A DNA stretch of 64,000 nucleotides from Atherix ibis. Lineage: Eukaryota; Arthropoda; Insecta; Diptera; Athericidae. Below are positions 25,463-37,000 of this stretch, piece by piece; position 1 is the stretch's first letter, and each line of letters begins with the position of its first letter. The stretch lies in contig OY282610.1 of NCBI GenBank assembly GCA_958298945.1, positions 39,563,667 to 39,627,666 on the forward strand, read 5' to 3'. The position numbers were made by a program, and so were the translations under genes. The notes under the pieces were generated by a model. The model ran no database searches. It saw only the letters and a program-made list of their open reading frames with translations, and had not been told where the DNA came from.

Positions 25463-27559
25463 AACACATTTTTGAATATATAAACTTAAAGTAGTCGTTT
25501 TTTTTTCTCTTAAAAAGAAAATTACAATTAATAAATGAGTATTAAAAAAAAAAATTTATAACCATTTTTGTAAAGGATATATACCCACTACCCTTTTTTT
25601 TTGGGGGCAGTATTGACTTAATTTATTTAAGTTACACTGTCTAATTATCAACCAAAAAGAAAAGAAGTCCTTTTGAAAAGAGAAAAAATAAATTTCGTAT
25701 TTATTTTTATTAAATATAAAAAACGAGAAAAGGATGAATTTTAAAAGCTGTACAAAAGAAAATTATAAAATTTAAGAAAAATCAATTTTTAATATAGGAA
25801 AAAAATGATTTTTCCAGTAAAATTTTCCTGATTTAATTTCTTTTTTGTTTCAATAATTATTTTTATTGTGTAAATTTTTTTTTTTTAAGGTTTAGTAATT
25901 TTATTTTTTATTTTCCACTATTTTTATTTGTTTTTGTTGTTCACTTAAATTTATATGAAATTAAAAATAAATAAACTTTTAGGGAATTTGTTTTTGTTTT
26001 TGTTTTTTTCATTGATTAATTAAATTTTTTCTTAATTTTTGTGTAGCGTTCTTGCAATAAATTTTTCTATTTTGGAGTTATTATAATTATTAATTTTTTT
26101 TGTTTGTTTTGTTGGAAATTTTCATTGTTTACACACACCCACCAACGTACACACTAACCCACGCTCAAAAGAAGATGTACAAGAAAAAGTTCTCCTTTAC
26201 TTTTAATACTATAAAATTTTGTAATAGAAAAAATTCTTTTCTTTTATTTTAATATATTTTTAACAATTATTAATGTTAATTGTTTTTATTAATTTTTTTT
26301 TTTTGTGCGCTGTGACTGTATAGTTAAAAGTCAAAAGAGTAGTTTGGTCTCTTTTTTTAATAAATTTTTTCCAAAACGGCTTTTTTTTAGGGGGGGGGGA
26401 GGATGGGGGTGGTGTGTTATTAGGGGGTAATATTGAATTTTCCTTTTTTAAGAAAATGTAATTTTTTTTTGTATGACAAAATATTTTTTCTTCGTAGTTA
26501 TTTTCTTTTTTATTCAAGGGTGAATGGATGGGGGAAGTGGAGAAAGCACTATTTTTCACTTTAAAATTTTCATCATTTTCTTCTCAAAAAAAGTTAATGG
26601 GGAAAAAAACACTTTTTCCTGTCTTCGTCGTAAATTCATATAAACAGGATCAAATTGAGAGAATTTTCTAAAACTTTAGGATTTTTTGATTAATTTTTTA
26701 TTGATATTAAATTTTTTTTTCGAATTGAAATTTTCACCATTCCTATTTGTATTGTACAATATTTTTTTTGTTGTTTTTTTTTTTTGATTTTGTTAATTAA
26801 TTAAGAAATTGTACAAATTTCTCTTCATTATTTTTTTAAAAACTTAATTTTCTATTTTTTCTTTTTTCTTTTTTTGTAATATAATAAAATCATTAACAAA
26901 ATGTCCTTTTCTTCGTAAGATTTTCATTGAATTGTTTTTTGTTTTTTTTTGGCCATTTAATTATTTCAATTTTTTATCACCCTATTTTTATCAAATATAT
27001 TTAAAAAATAGTTAAATATTTACAAACATTTCTACTAATTGATTTATCAAGAGTTTTTGTGTATATTTTTCAAGGAACTCCGGTTAATGGGAAAGGGTTG
27101 AATGTAAACTATTATATATAAGAAATTAATTTTGAAAAGTTTTTTTTATTAAAAAATTTGTTTTATTTTCAATTTATTGTTTCTTTTGTTTTAGTTTTTT
27201 TTTTTTTTGCTAAATTCTGAGCTTTTTCCACTGATATCCAAGAACACACTAACGATTTTCGTATTTAAATGGAAGGAAAAAAATATTATTATTAATAATA
27301 AAAAAAACAAGTAATGTGAGAACAGCCAACAATCAACAAAGAAAAAGAAAATATATAATAAAAAAAGTGGGGGAGGAAAAATGGGGGAAAAAAATTTCTT
27401 TTAATTTTCAAGTAAAATTTCTAAATTTTGTTTCAAAAAATCAAAATGCAAAAAAAAAAAAAAACAAATACAAAAAAATCAAATCAAAAAAATTTTCGAT
27501 TAACCATTTTTTTTTACTATCATTTTTAATCGTTTGACTCTTACTATTATTTATAAAAT

Positions 27560-27661
27560 GTTGTTGTTGTTGTTGTTGTTGTTTTTTTTTTTTTTGTTTG
27601 CATTTTTAATTGAGTTTTCTTAAAGAAAATCTCATATTTTCTTTGCTCTTTTTTATTATAT

Positions 27662-27696
<35 letters not shown>
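27560..27696. repeat. (GTT)n, poly-T and (TA)n(CA)n microsatellites
   Basis: About seven GTT units at 27560-27582 run into a T tract; a (TA)n then (CA)n tract lies at 27663-27696. Confidence 0.9.
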
Positions 27697-28378
27697 TTTA
27701 CGATATATGCATATGGCTATGTATGCTTACTATACGTTATTAATTTTTTGATCGTTTTGGGAGATTCTCCTTCTCTTTTTTGTTTCGTTCCGTTTCGTTT
27801 TTATTAAATTTTGCTTCTTTTTATTCTATAATTATTTTTTTTGTTCTGCCTCGAATAACAATGAAGGAGTTAGAGTACAGGGTGAAAAATGTGCTGAACG
27901 AGAGAATGCCAAAGAATGGTCGGTGCCTGTGCAGTTCTTGACGGTAAACTACAAACGCCACTGAGAGCAAATTCAGTTTGATGGTCTATAACAGTTACTG
28001 TGTTACCACAAATTTCACAATAGGGGATGAACAGTATAAAGAGTATTTATCAATTTATACATGTATGCATGGAACAGATATTTCGTTTTATCGATGGGGT
28101 TTTGCGGGGGATCGCGGAGCCTTTTATGCTGCTATTAGGGTAGTTTTGTCTCTTTCTGAACGGTTGGTGTGTAAATTTTAGAAAAATGTTAAAAATAATG
28201 ATAGGAACACAATTCCGACTGCATCTGAAGACTCCATTCAGTTGACGTTGTCGAAATTTTAAAATCTTCTAAGTCTTATGGGAATGCACAAAACTCCGAT
28301 TCTTTTATCGCCTCATTAGAGATCTTTTTTTATTCATTTTGCAAATTGTACTCAAAGTACTGCCACAAATATTAGGGT

Positions 28379-28405
28379 TTTATATATATATATATATATA
28401 TATAT
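28379..28405. repeat. (TA)n microsatellite
   Basis: About 13 TA units. Confidence 0.9.
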
Positions 28406-29689
28406 GGCAGGATTAATCTTTGACAGTTGATATTGACATATAAATAAGATAAGTGAATTAAAAAATTCAATTAAACATCATTTATGATTAACAAAAAATT
28501 TTATTAAATTGGTTGATTTGTCCGAAATACATTAATTTTTGACAGTATTTGCAGTTAGATTTGGTTCAGTTGCTGTCGGAATTTTATTCCTATCCTTAAG
28601 GGTGAAAAATTCTCATTGTAATATTGCTGTCTCAGAAACAAATACATGCGCATGCACTCACGTGTTCGTATAATGATAAGACAAATTTATATATGCATAT
28701 GTGCGTCCAGACAAATGCGCGCATACATGCATGCACACTAGCGCGCGTGCGAACATAACATACTGAATGTGAGTAAAAAAGAAAGTTAGAAGAAGAGATA
28801 GAGATATACTGAAAAAAATTACACAAAATAAAAATAAATAAATAATTTTAAGCGCATGCTTACCTTCCCTTACGTGTGAGTAACCTTTTATATACCTCTT
28901 ATACGTATGCACATGCAAATATAGCACACATACACATTAGTGGTTGTGCCTGTATTTACACTATTGCCATTGGATGAGTTTAAAAGCAATAAGAACAACA
29001 ACAATAACGACAAATACTACTGCAACAATAAATACGATCACAAATTCCACGCTTTGAACGGAAGTTGATGATAGATGGTTTGCCGGGAAAAGGGGATGAC
29101 TCTAAGTGAGTTAATCAAAAATAATTTGGAAAAAAACACAATCTTTCTTCTAGTTTTTTTTTTTTGCTTTTCTTCTGTTTTTTTTTTAACTCATCTTATA
29201 GTAATTTCAAATTTAATTTAAATTAAAATATAAATAATAAAATTTTAAAAAAATTCCCAAAAATTTTTGGTAAAAAGAAAGGAAACTATTTAATTTTATA
29301 TAATATAACAGAAAGAAGAATAAAAACAGGAAAATTTCAAAAAATTCCAAGTTGCAAAAAAACTTGTATTTACCAACAACAAAAAAAATAAATATCAAAA
29401 GCAACATGAGATGGGAGGAGGAAGAAAACGTATGATTGGGGGGGAGGGGGTGTGGAGGAAATGAAAGATTTTTTTCTTTTAATGTCTGGAAAGAAAACCG
29501 TTTTGCAACATCAAGAGAGAAGAAAACCTATAAACAGATAAACAGAGCAAAACCGGTAGATTGACTATGATTTCAATTTTTTTTAAAAAATTTAAAATTC
29601 TCGTATGTTATGTTAGTAGCCCAATTCAAGTGAGGCTGAAAATTTGTTTACCCCCTTTTTTGGACGCAAAAAAAATAATTCTTATTTAG

Positions 29690-30080
29690 TAGATTGTCTC
29701 CGTTTTGTTACCATTTGCTTGATTAAGGTCTTTAGTTATCTCACTACCCCTTTCTTGTTATCCTATTTCACCCCATTGGCCCCTTTTCCTATTTACTGTC
29801 GTAGCCCTATTTCATTTCGCTGTCTCTTTCTCTGTCGAGGTTTGTTACACTTTTTTATCTCATTGGTCCTTTTTACCAGTCCCTTTCTTCGTTTCACTAC
29901 CCAGTTATGTTATCCTTTTTCCTCTCACTGCAACAAGCTCGCCCCCTCCCACCACCTATCCACATACTCCTGCACAGTCCTGTTATCCTTTTTCGTCTCA
30001 CTGTCCGCTTTCATTACCCTATTGTTAAACTTTTTCATCTCTTTTATAAACCACCCCCTCCCGCCAACCAGTTATAACCT
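29690..30080. repeat. Degenerate pyrimidine-rich minisatellite
   Basis: Imperfect copies of a phrase like gttatcctttttc.tctcactg recur (near 29755, 29905, 29980, 30025), separated by ccc-rich text. The 158-codon open frame at 29644-30120 (plus) lies across it; its Leu/Phe/Ser/Pro-rich composition follows from the repeat and I do not accept it as a gene. Confidence 0.6.
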
Positions 30081-30119
30081 ACCCCCTACCAAACGGAAAA
30101 AAAATATTAACTTTCAGTG

Positions 30120-32761
30120 AAAAATTTGTACCGAGCTGGCTTCGGTGAAAATTTGTCCTAATCAAAATATTTTTCGATGGAAAATAAAGAAGACTTTTTT
30201 AATTCCTCTCAACTGTTTTCCGTGAAAAATGTTTCCAAACATTTCTTAATTTCGCGAAAATTTATCACAACAACAAATTGTTTTCTATTAAAAATTCTTT
30301 TCTCAAAAACCTAAAAAAATTGTTTACTGACTCAGCATTTTATTTATAATATATATATATGTGTGTATATATTAAATCATTTATTTTCGTTTGTTCACAT
30401 TCGTCTTATAATTTAAAATACAAATAATTTTAATTGCGAATTTTTTATGTATGGATGTATCTTTTCCGTTCGCGATTATTTTATATCCGGCAATTATTAA
30501 TCGTATTAATTCATTTAACAATTTAGTTTCAATTTGAGAAATTAAGACTGAATTTTTGGATGAATTATTCAATATACAAATAATTTAATTCAATATTTTG
30601 ATTCAATTCTTATTGATTATTTAACTTAAAATGCATTTTAATTCATTTCGTTATTTTTGTAATAATAATTATAATAACTTTTATACAACGTTTTTTTTTT
30701 TATTTTCATTTTTTTTTCAATTTTATTGATAATTATTAATAATGTTGACGTTTCGATTATAGAACTTTCTTATGTACTTTTGACCTTCTTGGTTTATTAT
30801 ATATACTTTTTTCCTTTAAGTTAAGTCTAATAAATATTCGTATTTTTGTATTTTATTATTTCTAATTTGTGATGTCACTTATTATCTAAACCAAAAAAAA
30901 AATTGTTCGTTATAGAGAAGAGCTTAAATATTTATGCATTTGTTTGTTTCACATTTATTTAAATTTCATATGCATTCCTTTTTGTTGTTTTTTCTCGCCC
31001 TTTTAGAAATTTCATTTGCTTTTTGTTTATTTTTTTATTACTTTTGTTCCATTTTGTTTTTTTTTTCGATTAGTAATAAATTCTAAAGAAGCCTACACAT
31101 ACATGCATATAACTCCTATTTAAAAATTTCTTATGATTAATTTTTAATGAAAGTATGAAATGTGAAACATTTAAAATGATAAATAAAAATTATAAAAAGA
31201 TTCTTCGATCTAATAATTTATTGTTTTTTTTTTTTGTTTTTTTATTATTTATATTTTTAATTAAATTTTTCTTTTATTTTTTAAAAAAATTAAGATTAAT
31301 TTATATTAACATACAAAAAAAGTGTCAATAACAAACAATTACAAAAAAATATATATTTCAGAAATTGTCTACATTTATATATTTTACATAATAGTAATTA
31401 TATTTTCATACGAGAATATACTATAATAAAACAAAAAACAATGAAAAATATATTAAGATTCTTTCTTATCTATTACTATTTACATAAAAACTTATTTGTT
31501 TCATTCCTGCTTCTCTTAAAGATTTAATGGTATTTATTATTTAAATTCAAAATAATCATTATTCATATTTTTACAAAAAAATGCAAATATTTTTAAATCG
31601 CATATTAGAAATAAAATAATATTAAAAATATTCCCTAAAAACTATAATGTAGAAATTTATTTTCGTGAACAAAACAAAATTAATTCCTTTATTCCCAAGT
31701 ACAAAGAAACTTTTTTTCATTTTTGATTTTTCTTTTATTTTTATTTGTCATATTTTCATTATTTTCTTTTAATTCTCATTTATACTATTATTTTGTGTTT
31801 TGATCTTCGTCTTTTAGTTTTATGTTATTTTATTAATAACTACAAAATCATTCACTTAAAAATGTTTTTCTTAAGAATTTTTATTTTGATTTTTTCCAGT
31901 TTAATTTACTTAGCTTAGCTTTACGCAAATTAACTTAAGTAATTACTTATATTGTTAATGGTTTGTCTTCTTGCAAATCTAATATTAACTAGATATAAAA
32001 CATAAAATTGTTTTTGTATATGGAAAACATGCCAACATATTCATGCATTTTTGCAAACATTTTCTTTTAGGCTTCTTCGTCTTTTAGGTAATTTTCTTTT
32101 CCTTTTTTCTTCTATGAAAGTTTGACTTATCTTATTTCAGATGTGTTTCTATTGAATGAAAATTAATGCAAACATTTTTTTTTCGACTGAAACATGTTAA
32201 CTGGGAAACAATTTATCAAAAATATTTTTAATTTTTTTCTACAAATATATTATCAAATATGTTAGTACAAAAAATTTGAGTTTTTTTTACAGAAAAATCT
32301 GATATTTTTAGAAAATAACGTTATTTTGATATTAAATTTAGTGTTAAAGGGACTCTCCTAATTCATATCCTAATCCAATTGTTGTTTTTATATCATATAA
32401 GAAACTAATAAGTTCCCAAATTAATTAAATAATAGTAGCAAATATATTGAAAACAAATGCTATGATGAATAATTATTTGAAATTTTATAAATTTTACAAT
32501 TAATGTTCTTAAAAATGCGTAAAATTTAATGAATAAATGAAAAGAAACCAATCCTAAAACGTTCTTAGCGAACAATTATCAATAAGATAATCTAATAATA
32601 CTTAAAGTTTATACTTTTTTTATAAAGTCCACAAGTAGGAAATTTAAATTATATACTCCTTCATAGAAGAAAAAAAAATAAGGAAAATACATGGAAATTA
32701 AAATAATATTGTGTCGGATTAATTTTTAAAAGTACTATTAGTTGAGGTTAATAAAATTGTT
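30120..32761. other. su(s) 3' flank, AT-rich
   Basis: Sequence downstream of the su(s) stop codon (minus-strand sense). It must hold the 3' UTR and cleavage site. On the minus strand the nearest ATTAAA I see is at 32525-32530 and the nearest AATAAA near 31829; others lie near 31735 and 31688. Which is used cannot be told from sequence. No other gene is seen. Confidence 0.5.
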
Positions 32762-34015
32762 TTAGAGTATTCTAATATCTCTTTCATGGCGATTAGAAAA
32801 ATTTCGCCTATTATTATTATTGCCGGAGCCATTATTATTGTTTCTGGAATTGTTTCCGCCGCCGCCACTATTATTGTTATTATTATTTGAATTGCTTCCG
32901 CTATTACTGTTATTGGCATTGCCGCTGTTACTACCATTTCCACTTCCACTACCATTGCCAGATCCTGACCATCGATCTTTATTATTGCTGTTTCGCCCGC
33001 TGCCGCTATTATTATTACCGCTACCACTACTGCCACCACTTTGACGATAATTTCCGCGATTGCCACCCCGACAATTGTTTCCACTCTTGTCGTTGTTCGA
33101 ATGCCGTTTATTGTTTCCGTTATCGCCGTAAAATGGATTGTTTGGATTTAAACTATTGTTAACATTATTGAGGTTGTTTCCAAATCCGTTGATGCCCGTA
33201 TCACCACCAAAACCGGCAAAGTTTAAATTGTCGCCAACGGGGAGGGAAGACAATGGCGGTGCCATACCAAGTAATCCGGGCTTCATGTTATCGAAATGAT
33301 TATTGAACATGTGCATTCCGCCCATATATCGCTTGTTCATACTCATAGGCGGTACGAAGTCCATTGATAGTAAGGGCATTGGCATGTTCTGCATGTACGG
33401 TAAAAACATTACTCTCCCCATATCTTGGTCACTCTCTAAGCGCTGTATTTGACCGTTATTTGTAACGGAAACTCCCAAATTAGTGAGAATATTTTGCAGA
33501 AATTGATTTGATGTAATGAAAGACATATCAAACACTTTATTCGGTGACTGATCCTGATGGAATTTCTTCAATTGATTTGACAGCAACAGCATATGTTGGT
33601 TAGCCGTTATTTTACTTTTTGAACTCAATTCCTTGTACCATTCGGAATTTGGCAATAGCGTAAAAATATCTATGTTCGACGCACTACCAAATGACTGCGC
33701 CTGACCAGTTACTGATCCTAAATTTCCCATATTTGTGGCTGTTGATAACGAACCGGTTGATAAGGACGCGCCCATTTGAGTATCTTTCCGACGACGCGGA
33801 TCGACTCGAGGCCTCAATTGACTCTCAATTTCAACTGTTTTCGCTTTCGGAAACATTTGTGCATTTTCATTATCTGAATTACTACCACTTTCGTTAACCG
33901 ACGAATCTTTTAAGCAGTATATTCTACGAAGTCTTGGATCTAAAGTTTTCTCCGAAACTGGAATACTTTTTCGGAGTTTGCTATAGTCCGGTTTTTTTAT
34001 ATCGATTTCGACCAA
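32762..34015 (-). CDS. su(s): su(s) coding exon 12, C-terminal region
   Basis: 417 codons and stop, after acceptor TTTTTACAG. Contains LVEIDIKKPDYSKLRKSIPV, LDPRLRR and VDPRRR motifs, the block SEWYKELSSKSKITANQHML to QLKKFHQDQSPNKVFD and LQNILTNLGVSV, a Met/Pro/Gly-rich part, and a final ~110-residue Asn/Gly/Ser-rich low-complexity tail ending NRHERDIRIL. The opposite-strand Leu/Pro-rich frames here are shadows of the AAT/GGT/AGT codon repeats. Confidence 0.93.
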   Translation of the reverse strand: MVEIDIKKPDYSKLRKSIPVSEKTLDPRLRRIYCLKDSSVNESGSNSDNENAQMFPKAKTVEIESQLRPRVDPRRRKDTQMGASLSTGSLSTATNMGNLGSVTGQAQSFGSASNIDIFTLLPNSEWYKELSSKSKITANQHMLLLSNQLKKFHQDQSPNKVFDMSFITSNQFLQNILTNLGVSVTNNGQIQRLESDQDMGRVMFLPYMQNMPMPLLSMDFVPPMSMNKRYMGGMHMFNNHFDNMKPGLLGMAPPLSSLPVGDNLNFAGFGGDTGINGFGNNLNNVNNSLNPNNPFYGDNGNNKRHSNNDKSGNNCRGGNRGNYRQSGGSSGSGNNNSGSGRNSNNKDRWSGSGNGSGSGNGSNSGNANNSNSGSNSNNNNNNSGGGGNNSRNNNNGSGNNNNRRNFSNRHERDIRIL

Positions 34016-37000
34016 CTGTAAAAATGATAAAAACACAAAATAAATATGCCGCAATCGAATTGAAAACTATTAAGCAAACTTTTATGTCGATCAAGTTTAC
34101 GTGCACTCAGAAACTTTAAGAAAAATTAAATGAAAAAATTAAAATAAATACATACTTTATACTGAATTGGTGGATGCGATGATATAGAAGCGGCTATTTC
34201 AGTTGCGGGAGTATAAGTAGCCATCACAGGTGAGATATCAAGTGGCAGTCTAAAATCAGTATCACCTAAAAAGAGAAACAATAGAATACAAATCAATAAT
34301 CTAATTAGAAAAGATTAATGTTAACATATTAAATTAATGTTAAAATTGTAACTAGAAAAATGCTAACAAAAATAATAAATAGAATAATTACAATTTGCAG
34401 CACCGGAATAATTTTCCAAAAACATTGACATTCGCATATCTTTGTCGACCTTCTTGCTAGTACTCAACTCATCATCATCGTCGGAGCCACAATTTAGTGA
34501 GGATTGTGCAATATCATACATGCTAAGCTTACGTTTACTGGATTCATTTGACGCCGATAGATTACTATTACCGTCACCGTCCTTTGACGACGACGCACTA
34601 TCACTGTCCTCGGCACTAATTGTAGATTGTGACTGAGATTGTAAATTACTAAAGAATCCCCCCAATCTAGGATCACGTAACTCTGCTAATCATATTATCA
34701 AATACGTAAATAATTTTGAATATTATTCGATATTAAATAACAACTTACCACTTTGATTAGATGTAACCATTTCTGTTAATGATGGCAGTTTTGATAGGTG
34801 CAATCGTGCCTAGCGTTAAATGAAAGTAATCCGTTAATAGCTATATAAAAATAATATCTATAAAATAGAATGAATTTTAGGATACTTACAAATAATGAGG
34901 TAGAACCACGTTCATCACCATCCGATTTTTCACTTTTAGCAATTGTCGAACGTTTTGTATCAAAAATCTGTGCCAAAGTTGATGTCACGTCTATTTTACT
35001 ATTTGTTAACATGCTAGCTGGTAACAATGAACGCGGATCATAAATTGCTGGCTTTGGAAACGTATCATTTTCTGAATCTTTTAATTCATTTTTATCCTCG
35101 CCCATCACAATTTTATTTAACTTTTCTTTTTGTTCTTTATTATCGCATAATTTTTCCATAGTATTAGAATCATCCATTTCTTGATCCTCCTATAGAAAAC
35201 ATGGTCGTTCATTGATTATTTTTCTTGGTTTTTAAAAGCAAACGGATATAAAGTGCAATACGTACCTTATCGCTTTCTTCTTCTTCCTCACTTGGTCGCC
35301 AAGATTCATCGATTAGTAACTCGGGTTCATCTTCATTGCCTTCCTCATCTTCTTTGTCATCAGCTAAAAAAAGAAAACCAACATTATAGAAATAGACAGA
35401 AAATTTATTTAAATAATAAAATTCCAGTAAAAATGAAAGAGACAACAAATAAACTGAATAAAGAAAAATTCTAACTCACAAAGTAAATCATCTTTTTCGG
35501 TTTCCAAATGTGAATCTTTCAAATATTGTGAATAGTCAACGACTGATGTGTTTGCCAGCGGCGTATGTAATTTTTTAATATTTTCTAAATTTGCGAGAAC
35601 GTTCCTTATGCCATTTGCATCGATCGCTGGTAAAAGGAATGGAGCTGATTGTAACGATGATGCATTCTCTACTTCAACAACTGTATCCGGCGATGCCAAT
35701 GACACAGAAACATTTTCAATTTTTGCTGTTGACTTATTGTGACTGTCTAGATCGCCTGCCATATTAATATTGTATGGCTGTGTTGATCCAGCTGCTGATA
35801 CTGTTGTTGGTGTTGGTGATAATAATGATGGTATTGGTGTTGTTACCGTTTCGACTGATGTCCCAGTTTCCGCAGTTGTTGTGGTTATTATCGATGAGAT
35901 ATTCGGTTTCGGCGATATCGTCGTTCTACTCGGTAAATATCTCATATCAACATCTTGTGTACTTATTAATCTTGGACTAAAATTTATTTGGAGAGAAAAA
36001 AAAATACAAATAATACGAAAAATCAAAATAAAACTTGATAAAATTATGAAATTTACTTAAAATTGGATTTTTGGTTTATAACAAATAGAAAAATTTCAAA
36101 AATGTGAAAAAAATTTTAACAAAAACAATAAAAAAAAATGGTAAAAATAAAGGTAAATAATAGGAGAGAAACGATTAGTAATTAGATATGAAAGTATAGA
36201 AAATAATATTAATTAGATAGAAATAAAAATTGCTTGAAGATAATCAATTATAACATTAACAAAAACTCGTTGTTTTATTTTCCAAAAAATTTTGTAACAT
36301 TTACAAAATGACGATGTTTTTTTTACAGAAATATCAGGAACAAAACTATTTTTTTATTTTAAGCATAAAAAAATTATCCATAGCATAAAATCATAATTAG
36401 GGCAATGCAAATTTAATATGTTTTTTGGTGATTCATTTAATTTCAAAGAATGCGTACGTACCTAACTTCATTTTCGACCGTTTTGGTATTAGAAATGGTT
36501 GAACCGACTGTACACAATTCTTGTAACTTCTCCTGTGATTGCTGCAGTAAATCTAATTGTGATTGAGTTGTATCTGTATTGAGGTCTGTATTCCTGAACA
36601 TCGGCATTAGTCCTGACGATGAAATTGCTGTTGCATTTTGAGGTGGGGATTTGACTGTAAGCGATTGGTTCGGAATCAGACCGAATTTTTGTATGCTCAT
36701 CGCGTTCATTTGAATCTCATGAATTTGAGTTATACTGAGACCTAAATTGTTAAGTTGCGCTACTGTCAATTGGCTTATTTGTTCCACATTTTCAACACCA
36801 AGTGCTGCCAACTTTTCAATTTGTTCGTTTGTTATAACCCCTGCTAAATTCTTCAGACTAAGAATATCTGATTGAATCTTAACAATATATTTCGTTGGAA
36901 CCAGCGGCTTGGCTGTCATTAGGGCAGGTGATATAGTTTGCAAATTCTTCTGCATATTCACATTGCTATCACACCATCGTGATTTTCGTGTTTTCTCCGA

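Larger units (their letters stand above)
23626..29640. other. About 6 kb of AT-rich, gene-free DNA
   Basis: Long A and T runs, G runs (26390-26410, 29440), and several microsatellites. Less AT-rich islands at 24060-24120, 27870-28260 and 28850-29100 show no domain or conserved motif. The largest open frames (about 60-100 codons) are of the biased composition expected by chance. This could be intron or intergenic DNA; there is no evidence for an exon. Confidence 0.5.

Noticed and set aside
29644..30120. 158-codon plus-strand frame that looks membrane-like
   Set aside because: Composition comes from a pyrimidine-rich degenerate repeat; repeated phrases explain the hydrophobic runs.
32820..33162. 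Leu/Pro-rich and Tyr/Cys/His-rich plus-strand frames
   Set aside because: Antisense shadows of the Asn/Gly/Ser codon runs of su(s) exon 12.
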